Shown here one piece after another: positions 1 through 5,213 of a stretch of 5,213 nucleotides of DNA. The notes below the pieces were generated by a model. That model ran no database searches, had not been told where the DNA came from, and saw only the letters and a list, made by a program, of their open reading frames with translations. Every line of letters begins with the position of its first letter. The first letter of the stretch is position 1. This DNA comes from Lachnospiraceae bacterium. Its GTDB lineage: Bacteria; Bacillota_A; Clostridia; Lachnospirales; Lachnospiraceae. The translations under genes and the position numbers were made by a program. Where the stretch lies: positions 1 to 5,213 of the forward strand of contig JAGCAV010000220.1 in assembly GCA_017652545.1 (NCBI GenBank), read 5' to 3'.

Positions 1-402
1 CCTGACGGGCGGAAGGCGCATGAACCGCTGGCAGAGGGCTGTTCTCCGGCGCACAATGCCGATAAAAACGGGCCGACGGCCGTGTTCAAATCCGTTTCCA
101 AGCTGCGTACGGAAAAGATCACCGGCGGTGTTCTGCTCAATCAGAAGATGACGCCGTCCATGCTCTCCAGCGCGGAGAACAAACAGAAGCTGGAAATGCT
201 GATCGCCGCTTTCTTCAACAGGCTCCATGGCTATCATGTGCAGTACAACATCGTCTCCAGGGAGACACTGCTGGATGCGCAGGCACATCCGGAGAAGCAT
301 AAGGATCTGATCGTGCGTGTCGCAGGCTACAGCGCCTTCTTTAATGTCTTATCCAAAGCCACACAGGATGACATTATCGGAAGAACGGAGCAGACACTGT
401 AA
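1..402 (+). CDS. Glycyl radical enzyme (PFL/glycerol-dehydratase-like family), C-terminal part
   Basis: The open frame runs in from the left edge and ends at TAA 400-402, giving the last 133 residues of a protein that is normally about 780-850 residues long. The glycyl radical loop RVAGYSAFF is intact: the radical-bearing glycine is fragment residue 109 (codon 325-327), 24 residues before the C-terminus, as usual in this family. Upstream blocks PDGRKAHEPLAEG, NGPTAVFKSVSKL, TGGVLLNQK and LHGYHVQYN are typical of the PFL2/glycerol-dehydratase/hydroxyproline-dehydratase branch rather than classical pyruvate formate-lyase. The family makes a backbone glycyl radical, installed by a radical-SAM activase, and performs radical dehydration, C-C or C-N cleavage in the anaerobic cytoplasm. 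The active-site Cys and the substrate-specifying residues lie outside the window, so the substrate cannot be assigned; 4-hydroxyproline or a diol are possibilities only. No activase gene follows it. The GTG at 82 is an internal valine codon, not the start. Confidence 0.95.
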   Translation, partial: PDGRKAHEPLAEGCSPAHNADKNGPTAVFKSVSKLRTEKITGGVLLNQKMTPSMLSSAENKQKLEMLIAAFFNRLHGYHVQYNIVSRETLLDAQAHPEKHKDLIVRVAGYSAFFNVLSKATQDDIIGRTEQTL

Positions 403-431
403 GAGACAGTAAAAAAGAAAAGCAGAGAAAA

Positions 432-1262
432 ATGATCTATATCGGGTGTCACCTGTCAGTCACGGACGGGTATGAGGCTATGGGCAGAACCATGAGCCGT
501 TTCGGAGGAAATACATTCGCGTGGTTTACCAGGAATCCGCGCGGCGGCAGGACAAAGCCGGTGATTCCGGAAGATGCCGGGAACCTGCTTCGTCATCTGG
601 AGAGGGAACACTTCGGGCCGCTGGTCGCTCACGGCAGCTATACCATGAATCTGTGCTCTGCAAATGAAGAAACCCGGGCCAACGGGCTGGAGATGCTGAC
701 GCGGGACCTTAAGCGCATGGAACTGTTTCCGGGAAACAATTACAACTTTCATCCGGGTTCGCATACCGGCCAGGGAACCGAAACGGGGATCCGTCAGATC
801 GCGGATGCGCTGAACCATGTCATGAGAGCGGATATGAGAACGACCGTGCTGCTGGAAACCATGGCCGGAAAAGGATCCGAGATCGGCGGAACATTTGAGG
901 AGCTTCGGGAGATCATTGACCGGTCAGTGCACAGGGAAAAGCTGGGCGTGTGTTTTGATACCTGCCATGTCTGGGATGCCGGATATGATATCGTTCATGA
1001 CCTGGATGGTGTGCTGCAGCACTTTGATGACGTGATCGGGCTTTCCAGGCTGAGGGCGGTTCATTTCAATGACAGTAAAAACGGCTGCGGCTCCCATAAG
1101 GACCGTCATGAGAAACTGGGGCAGGGGGCGATCGGCATGGAAGCCATGAAGCGGATCGCCCTGCATCCCATCCTGGATGGACTGCCGTTTATTCTGGAGA
1201 CACCGAATGATGACGAGGGCTACATGGCGGAGATCCATACGGTCCTGAAGTGGCAGGCGTGA
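432..1262 (+). CDS. nfo: Deoxyribonuclease IV (endonuclease IV, AP endonuclease)
   Basis: This 276-residue protein is full length for the Nfo/AP endonuclease 2 family (E. coli about 285). The family is a TIM barrel with a trinuclear zinc site that cuts DNA 5' to abasic sites and removes 3'-blocking groups in base excision repair. All nine expected metal ligands can be placed by motif: His67 (HGSY), His107 (NFHPGSH), Glu142 (LLETMAG), Asp176 and His179 (CFDTCHVWDAGYD), His211 (HFNDSKN), Asp224 and His226 (HKDRHEKLGQG) and Glu256 (ILETP). The N-terminus MIYIGCHLSV matches the usual family start, which fixes ATG 432. The leader is A-rich with only a weak AGAG-like purine stretch as ribosome binding site. 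It lies 29 nt after the glycyl radical enzyme with no terminator between, so read-through is likely. The next gene encodes a predicted DNA-binding protein, a sensible functional partner. Confidence 0.97.
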   Translation: MIYIGCHLSVTDGYEAMGRTMSRFGGNTFAWFTRNPRGGRTKPVIPEDAGNLLRHLEREHFGPLVAHGSYTMNLCSANEETRANGLEMLTRDLKRMELFPGNNYNFHPGSHTGQGTETGIRQIADALNHVMRADMRTTVLLETMAGKGSEIGGTFEELREIIDRSVHREKLGVCFDTCHVWDAGYDIVHDLDGVLQHFDDVIGLSRLRAVHFNDSKNGCGSHKDRHEKLGQGAIGMEAMKRIALHPILDGLPFILETPNDDEGYMAEIHTVLKWQA

Positions 1263-1290
1263 CAAGAAGCACGGAAATGATCGTGATGCG

Positions 1291-1297
1291 GGGAAGG
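1291..1297 (+). promoter_or_regulatory. Shine-Dalgarno site of the YjbR-EVE gene
   Basis: GGGAAGG lies 5 nt before ATG 1303. An in-frame TGA at 1279 excludes a longer start, so this site and ATG 1303 together define the gene start. It is one of the better ribosome binding sites in the window. Confidence 0.7.
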
Positions 1298-1302
1298 TAA
1301 AG

Positions 1303-2046
1303 ATGGACCGGCAGACGGTGTTTGATTACATCAGAAAGAGATATAAGGCGAAACCGGAATACCCATGGCGAAGGTATGATGACAATGCGGTTTTCCGTCA
1401 TGAGGACAATAAGAAATGGTTCGCGCTGGTTATGACAGTACCCGGGGAGAAACTCCATCTTGCCGGCAGCGGCCCGACGGATGTCGTCAACCTGAAGATC
1501 GACGACATGTTCTACCGGGATATCATCATCCGGGAAGAGGGCATTATGCCTGCGTACCATATGAACAAGATGCATTGGATCAGCGTCGTGCTGGACGGCA
1601 CGGTACCGGAAGAAAAGGTATTCGAACTGATCGACATGAGCTTCCTGGCGACCGCATCCGCAAAGAAGAAGGAGAAGGTGCGCCCGCCCAAAGAGTGGAT
1701 CATCCCCTCGAACCCGAAGTACTACGACATCGTCCATGCCTTCGATGATACGGACACCATTGACTGGAAGCAGGGGGCAGGGATCAAAAAGGGAGATACA
1801 GTCTTCATGTACGTCGGGGCACCGGTTTCCGCGGTGCTGTACAAATGTAAGGTGATTGAGACCGGCATTCCGTACCGGTATCAGGACAGGAACCTGACGA
1901 TCACGGCGCTGATGAAGATCAGGCTGCAGAAGCGCTATGCGCCGGACCGGTTTACTTTCGACGTGCTGAAGGCAGAGTATGGGATCTTTGCCGTCCGGGG
2001 GCCCCGGGGCATCCCGAATTCCCTGAGTGCTGCCCTGAATAAATGA
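1303..2046 (+). CDS. MmcQ/YjbR-family protein with C-terminal PUA/EVE-like domain
   Basis: This 247-residue protein appears to have two domains. Residues about 1-117 look like MmcQ/YjbR (CyaY-like fold, annotated as DNA-binding): an N-terminal helix, WFALVM, VVNLKIDD, and the signature YHMNKMHWISVVLDG followed by the helix VPEEKVFELIDMSF. A charged linker (KKKEKVRPPK, 121-130) leads to residues about 131-247, which resemble the PUA/EVE superfamily: WIIPSNPKYYD at the start, a TIDW motif (152-155), then GIKKGDTVFMYVGAP and YKCKVIET. EVE and related PUA-like domains are known to bind modified bases in DNA or RNA; whether this one does is inference. Stand-alone YjbR proteins are about 115-120 residues, so the second half roughly doubles the size. 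It sits 40 nt after nfo and 6 nt before the MATE gene, suggesting co-transcription. A DNA-damage or modified-base binding role is plausible but unproven. The YjbR half is secure; the EVE-like assignment is moderately secure. Confidence 0.88.
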   Translation: MDRQTVFDYIRKRYKAKPEYPWRRYDDNAVFRHEDNKKWFALVMTVPGEKLHLAGSGPTDVVNLKIDDMFYRDIIIREEGIMPAYHMNKMHWISVVLDGTVPEEKVFELIDMSFLATASAKKKEKVRPPKEWIIPSNPKYYDIVHAFDDTDTIDWKQGAGIKKGDTVFMYVGAPVSAVLYKCKVIETGIPYRYQDRNLTITALMKIRLQKRYAPDRFTFDVLKAEYGIFAVRGPRGIPNSLSAALNK

Positions 2047-2052
2047 CGACTT

Positions 2053-3432
2053 ATGAGGAGACTGATAGGAACAAAAGATTTTTACAAAAAGACGATACTG
2101 ATCGCCCTGCCGATCATGATCCAGAACGGGATCACGAATTTTGTGGGCATGCTGGACAACATCATGGTAGGCCGTGTCGGGACCGATTCCATGTCCGGCG
2201 TCGCGATCGTCAACCAGCTGCTGTTCATTTTTAATCTGTGCATTTTCGGGGGCCTGACCGGCATTGGCATTTTTACCTCGCAGTATTACGGAAGCGGGGA
2301 TGAGGAAGGCGTACGCGACACCGTGCGGCTCCAGGTGATCATCGCAGCTGTGCTGACAGCCCTGGGTACCGGGATCCTGTGGCTGTTTTCGGATCATCTG
2401 ATCGGCCTGTACCTTCACAGTGACGGGGGCGTGGGTAACGTCGCAAGGACCTTCCATTTTGCGAAGGAATACCTGCTGATCATGTATGCGGGCCTGCTTC
2501 CGTTCGCGCTGGGTCAGGCATATTCCGGGACGCTTCGCGCAACGGGAGAAACCATGGTGCCCATGTATGCAGGCGTTGCAGCCGTGCTCGTGAACCTGCT
2601 GGGCAATTACATCCTGATTTTCGGAAAATTCGGAGCCCCAGCAATGGGCGCGGCCGGCGCGGCTGCGGCAACGGTCATTTCCAGGTTTGTGGAACTGATC
2701 CTGGTCGCCGGATGGACACACATGCATGCCGACAGGTATCCGTTTATAAAGGGTGTATACAGGCATCTGTTTGTGATTCCCGCATGGAAGGTCAGGAAGA
2801 TGATCACCAGGGCTTTGCCCCTGCTGGCCAATGAAGCCCTCTGGTCCGGCGCGCAGGCCACACTGAACCAGTGTTATTCGGTCCGCGGACTGTCTGTGGT
2901 GGCCGCCACCAATATTTTCTCGACGATCGTCAATGTGTTCAACGTTTCCTTTATCGCCATGGGAAGCGCCATCGCGATCATTCTGGGACAGAAGCTCGGA
3001 GCCGGAGAGATCCAGAAGGCCAGGGAAGACGCCGGGAAACTGACGCTGTTCACGATCCTGATCTGTATGATGGCCGGAATCCTTTTATTCATGATCTCTC
3101 CCTTCTTCCCGCAGATCTACAATACCTCAGATGAGATCAAAAATATGGCGAGCGGACTGATCCGGATCGAAGCGATGTTCATGCCCATGCACGCGTATTG
3201 CACCGCCTGTTACTTCATCCTGCGTTCCGGCGGAAAGACCCTGACCACGTTTGTGTTCGATGCGCTCCTGCTGTGGGTGATCACGGTGCCGACAGCGTGG
3301 GTGCTGGCGCATCTGACAGGGATTCCGATCCTGCCCATGTATGCAATCGTCCGGGCTTCCGAACTGATCAAATGCCTGATCGGATGGCGGATGACGAAGG
3401 CCGGAACCTGGGCCCAGAACCTGACGGCATGA
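2053..3432 (+). CDS. MATE-family multidrug/metabolite efflux transporter
   Basis: This 459-residue membrane protein has the usual MATE length and about twelve hydrophobic segments, roughly at 14-34, 52-75, 92-113, 137-157, 168-190, 197-221, 252-272, 282-305, 328-350, 366-388, 398-420 and 424-445. The N-terminal block ALPIMIQNGITNFVGMLDNIMVG is characteristic of NorM/DinF-like MATE proteins, as are LRATGETMVPMYAG (161-174) in the first half and ILGQKLGAGE (310-319) in the second. The family exports cationic drugs or metabolites across the cytoplasmic membrane using a sodium or proton gradient; the substrate cannot be read from sequence. The start follows the preceding stop by only 6 nt and no Shine-Dalgarno sequence precedes it. 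A strong AGGAGA (2056-2061) lies just inside the gene, yet no ATG, GTG or TTG follows it closely. Translation is therefore probably coupled to the upstream gene. Family assignment is firm; the exact start is less so. Confidence 0.95.
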   Translation: MRRLIGTKDFYKKTILIALPIMIQNGITNFVGMLDNIMVGRVGTDSMSGVAIVNQLLFIFNLCIFGGLTGIGIFTSQYYGSGDEEGVRDTVRLQVIIAAVLTALGTGILWLFSDHLIGLYLHSDGGVGNVARTFHFAKEYLLIMYAGLLPFALGQAYSGTLRATGETMVPMYAGVAAVLVNLLGNYILIFGKFGAPAMGAAGAAAATVISRFVELILVAGWTHMHADRYPFIKGVYRHLFVIPAWKVRKMITRALPLLANEALWSGAQATLNQCYSVRGLSVVAATNIFSTIVNVFNVSFIAMGSAIAIILGQKLGAGEIQKAREDAGKLTLFTILICMMAGILLFMISPFFPQIYNTSDEIKNMASGLIRIEAMFMPMHAYCTACYFILRSGGKTLTTFVFDALLLWVITVPTAWVLAHLTGIPILPMYAIVRASELIKCLIGWRMTKAGTWAQNLTA

Positions 3433-3433
3433 T

Positions 3434-3474
3434 GGCTGCTTCGGGCAGTGACCTGTGACGGATCTTTGGCAGCC
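3434..3474 (+). terminator. Weak candidate hairpin after the MATE gene
   Basis: GGCTGC (3434-3439) can pair with GCAGCC (3469-3474), plus one T-G wobble, across a loop of about 29 nt, and is followed by the moderately T-rich TTAATTTCATCTT. A smaller stem CTGC/GCAG (3436-3439 with 3445-3448, loop TTCGG) forms inside it. There is no proper U-tract and the main loop is long, so it is at best a weak terminator; transcription may continue into the degV gene. Confidence 0.25.
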
Positions 3475-3493
3475 TTAATTTCATCTTGCCAAA
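3465..3493. repeat. Inverted repeat overlapping a candidate promoter
   Basis: TTTGGCA (3465-3471) and TGCCAAA (3487-3493) form a perfect 7-bp inverted repeat with a 15-nt spacer. TCT before the left arm and AGA after the right arm extend it with one extra A. The right arm covers the candidate -35 element TTGCCA, so it could be an operator or an RNA stem. The left arm shares bases with the GGCTGC/GCAGCC stem, so the two structures exclude each other. Confidence 0.4.
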
Positions 3494-3514
3494 AGAACGG
3501 AAAGCGGATAACAT
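3486..3514 (+). promoter_or_regulatory. Candidate sigma-70-type promoter for the degV gene
   Basis: TTGCCA (3486-3491, five of six matches to TTGACA) is separated by 17 bp from TAACAT (3509-3514, four of six matches to TATAAT). It stands in the only long gap between genes in the window, about 50 nt before the degV start, which supports a role as the start of a second transcription unit. No extended -10 is seen. A single match of this quality can occur by chance. Confidence 0.4.
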
Positions 3515-3547
3515 ATTTCCAGGATCATCATATTGAAAAGTAACCGA

Positions 3548-3555
3548 AGGAAGGA
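3548..3555 (+). promoter_or_regulatory. Shine-Dalgarno site of the degV gene
   Basis: AGGAAGGA is a strong ribosome binding site 11-12 nt before GTG 3567 and 17 nt before ATG 3573, so it favours the GTG start. It is also only 3-4 nt before an ATG at 3559 that opens a three-codon reading frame (ATG GTG TTG TGA) whose stop overlaps the GTG. Confidence 0.6.
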
Positions 3556-3566
3556 CGGATGGTGTT

Positions 3567-4448
3567 GTGAGTATGGACAAATATATAATTGCATCGGATA
3601 ACATGGCAGACCTGCCGGATGATTACTGTGAGAAGTACAGGCTGAAGAGAATGTTTCTGAGTCTGCTGCTGGATGGCGTGACATACAGTGAGAACAACAT
3701 GATCGACGACAAGGAGTTCTACGACAGGATGAGGGCCGGCTCCATGCCCGTCACTTCGCAGATCACCCCTGAAGTGGCAAAGATCAAGTTCCGGGAGTTC
3801 CTGAAGGAAAACACAGACATCATCTTTTTTGCGGTATCCAGCGCTATTTCAGGCACCTTTTCCAGCGTGTACACGGCAGCGCGTGAGATCATGGAGGAAG
3901 AGGAAAACTGCCGCATTACGGTTATTGATTCACTGGGAGCCTCCATGGGAGAGGGCCTGCTGATCCACAAGGCGCTGATGATGCGTGAAAAAGGCGCATC
4001 CTATGAGGAAGTGGTCGAGTGGTCGGAGAAGCATAAACTGAATGTGGTGCATTCATTTACGGTGAATGACCTGTTCCACCTTCACAGGGGCGGCCGCGTT
4101 TCCAAAGCGACCGCGATCGTGGGAAGCCTGGTCAATATCAAGCCTGTCCTGCATGTGGACGACGAGGGAAGACTGATCAACATCGGGAAAGTCCGCGGGA
4201 GAAAGAAATCCCTTATGGCGCTGATAGACAGCATCGAAGCCAAGCAGGGAAAATGGGCACAGGAAAACATTGACGACTGCATCATGATCTCTCACGGCGA
4301 CTGCTACGAGGAGGTCAGCTGGATGGCCGAGCAGATCAAGGCCCGCTATGGCATCAGGGAAGTTCTGATCCACTATGTCGGCTCCACGATCGGAGCGCAT
4401 ACGGGTCCGGGCGTTGTGGCGCTGTTCTTTATGGGAGAAGAGCGGTAA
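3567..4448 (+). CDS. DegV-family (FakB-like) fatty-acid-binding protein
   Basis: This 293-residue protein is full length for the DegV family (about 280-290). Signature blocks appear in order: IIASDNMADLP (7-17), PVTSQITPEV with Thr63-Ser64 (61-70), SSAISGTFSS (91-100), VIDSLGAS (119-126), LHRGGRVSKATAIVGSLVNI (172-191), KPVL (192-195), and near the end GSTIGAHTGPG with His278 (272-282). In characterised members these loops bury a fatty acid between two domains and hold its carboxylate; FakB proteins present it to the kinase FakA for phosphorylation and entry into phospholipid synthesis. The fatty acid specificity is not readable here, and no fakA-like gene is in the window. Start GTG 3567 is chosen because of the AGGAAGGA site; ATG 3573, two codons later, is the alternative. 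The next gene follows after 47 nt without a terminator, so both are probably co-transcribed. No signal peptide or membrane segment is seen, consistent with a cytoplasmic protein. Confidence 0.95.
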   Translation: MSMDKYIIASDNMADLPDDYCEKYRLKRMFLSLLLDGVTYSENNMIDDKEFYDRMRAGSMPVTSQITPEVAKIKFREFLKENTDIIFFAVSSAISGTFSSVYTAAREIMEEEENCRITVIDSLGASMGEGLLIHKALMMREKGASYEEVVEWSEKHKLNVVHSFTVNDLFHLHRGGRVSKATAIVGSLVNIKPVLHVDDEGRLINIGKVRGRKKSLMALIDSIEAKQGKWAQENIDDCIMISHGDCYEEVSWMAEQIKARYGIREVLIHYVGSTIGAHTGPGVVALFFMGEER

Positions 4449-4495
4449 CGAGCGGCAGTTCAGGCTATTTGACATGAAAGGATCACGGACAGGTC

Positions 4496-5213
4496 ATGCG
4501 ATTCAGACCCTGTATTGATATCCACAACGGAAAAGTGAAACAGATCGTCGGAGGCTCACTCTGCGACCGGGGAGACCTGGCCGCAGAGAATTTTATTTCA
4601 GAGAAAGATGCCGCCTGGTACGCGCGCCTCTACGCAAAGGACGGTTTTGACGGCGGGCATGTGATCATGCTGAACGCTGCCTCCTCGCCTTTTTATGAAG
4701 AAACGAAAGCGCAGGCGCTTCATGCGCTTCGGGCAGCGCCGGGAACCCTGCAGGCAGGCGGAGGGATCACGCCGGAAAATGCCGGGATCTTTCTGGATGC
4801 CGGCGCATCCCATGTGATCGTAACCTCGTATGTGTTCCGCGCAGGGCATATAGATTATGAGGCGCTTGAAAAACTGGTGAGGGCTGTCGGAAGGGAACAC
4901 CTGGTTCTGGATGTGAGTGCCAGGGTCAGGAAAACGCAAGGGCAGAGCGATGAGCCGGGTGCGTATTATGTTGTGACCGACAGGTGGCAGACCTTCACCG
5001 AAGAGAAGCTGGATCAGAATCTTCTGGAACGCCTGGGTGAGAGCTGCAGCGAATTCCTGGTCCACGGTGTGGACGTGGAGGGAAAACAGAGCGGTCCGGA
5101 TCAGGCGCTGGCATCACTGCTCGGCAGCTACGCGGCTCGTTCGGGCAAACCGGTCACCTACGCCGGCGGGATCCGGTCCATGGAAGACATTGCCCTGATC
5201 AGGCGGGAAGGGC
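4496..5213 (+). CDS. hisA: Eukaryotic-type (HIS6-like) phosphoribosylformimino-5-aminoimidazole carboxamide ribotide isomerase, 3' end beyond window
   Basis: ATG 4496 opens a frame of 239 complete codons that is still open at the right edge. HisA isomerises ProFAR to PRFAR in histidine biosynthesis, in the cytoplasm, using a TIM barrel. The sequence resembles the eukaryotic HIS6 form rather than ordinary bacterial HisA: CIDIHNGKVKQIVGG at 6-20, an HVIMLN strand, LQAGGGI (85-91), VIVTSYVF (107-114), RKTQ and DRWQTFTEEKL (162-172), EFLVHGVDVEG (186-196) and the phosphate-binding YAGGIRS (222-228). Asp8 and Asp139 are the likely catalytic pair. Yeast His6 is about 261 residues, so roughly 20-25 residues are missing beyond the window. 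Compared with my memory of the yeast protein, a few extra residues lie between Asp139 and Trp165. An in-frame TGA at 4475 rules out a longer start; the Shine-Dalgarno match is mediocre (AAAGGA at 4477-4482, 13 nt away, or AGG at 4491-4493, very close). No other his gene is visible; the upstream neighbour is degV. Confidence 0.92.
   Translation, partial: MRFRPCIDIHNGKVKQIVGGSLCDRGDLAAENFISEKDAAWYARLYAKDGFDGGHVIMLNAASSPFYEETKAQALHALRAAPGTLQAGGGITPENAGIFLDAGASHVIVTSYVFRAGHIDYEALEKLVRAVGREHLVLDVSARVRKTQGQSDEPGAYYVVTDRWQTFTEEKLDQNLLERLGESCSEFLVHGVDVEGKQSGPDQALASLLGSYAARSGKPVTYAGGIRSMEDIALIRREG

Noticed and set aside
82..402. A separate 106-residue gene starting at GTG 82.
   Set aside because: The same frame is open to position 1 and its codons continue the glycyl radical enzyme motif (PDGRKAHEPLAEG), so GTG 82 is an internal codon.
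2043..2234. A small plus-strand gene starting at ATG 2043, overlapping the YjbR-EVE stop as ATGA.
   Set aside because: The product is a charged, motif-free 63-residue frame that overlaps the clear N-terminus of the MATE protein in another frame.
1189..2766. A 525-codon open frame on the minus strand opposite nfo, YjbR-EVE and MATE.
   Set aside because: Its translation is rich in His, Gln, Arg, Pro and Asp with no recognisable domain, it runs across three well-supported genes, and long antisense frames arise readily opposite GC-rich codon-biased genes.
3433..3566. A riboswitch, T-box or small RNA gene in the intergenic gap.
   Set aside because: The gap is only 134 nt, holds no recognisable riboswitch or T-box core sequence, and has only short stems without a U-tract.
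4474..4518. A 14-codon leader-peptide-like frame (MKGSRTGHAIQTLY) ahead of hisA, considered as a histidine attenuator.
   Set aside because: It contains a single histidine rather than a His run, has no ribosome binding site of note, and no attenuator hairpins are visible around it.
4598..5065. A 155-codon minus-strand frame opposite hisA.
   Set aside because: It lies wholly opposite a well-supported hisA, shows no family motifs and has the composition of an antisense shadow.

Overview
The window is compact, gene-dense bacterial DNA of moderately high GC with every recognisable gene on the + strand. Gene content (a glycyl radical enzyme, Nfo-type endonuclease IV, a YjbR protein with a PUA/EVE-like tail, a MATE exporter, a DegV protein and a eukaryote-type HisA) and the protein sequence style point to an anaerobic Firmicute, most likely a Clostridia/Lachnospiraceae-like gut or rumen bacterium. 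This placement is inferred from family resemblance only.

Layout: 1-402 is the C-terminal end of a glycyl radical enzyme, including its radical loop. It is followed after 29 nt by endonuclease IV (nfo, 432-1262), after 40 nt by a two-domain MmcQ/YjbR + PUA/EVE-like protein (1303-2046), and after only 6 nt by a MATE-family exporter (2053-3432). These four could form one transcription unit, since no convincing terminator lies between them. A 134-nt intergenic region (3433-3566) holds overlapping inverted repeats and a candidate sigma-70-like promoter. It leads into a second pair: a DegV fatty-acid-binding protein (3567-4448) and, 47 nt later, a HisA of the eukaryotic HIS6 type (4496 to the right edge, incomplete).

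How the genes may work together: the nfo/YjbR-EVE pair plausibly links abasic-site repair with a DNA-binding, possibly base-modification-reading protein, and the exporter is translationally close to it. The glycyl radical enzyme looks like the end of an unrelated fermentation gene. HisA catalyses a histidine-biosynthesis step, but no other his gene is visible. I see no rRNA, tRNA, CRISPR array, insertion sequence or phage gene. The most unusual items are the eukaryote-type HisA in a bacterial setting and the YjbR-PUA/EVE fusion beside nfo; neither amounts to a clear new system on this evidence.
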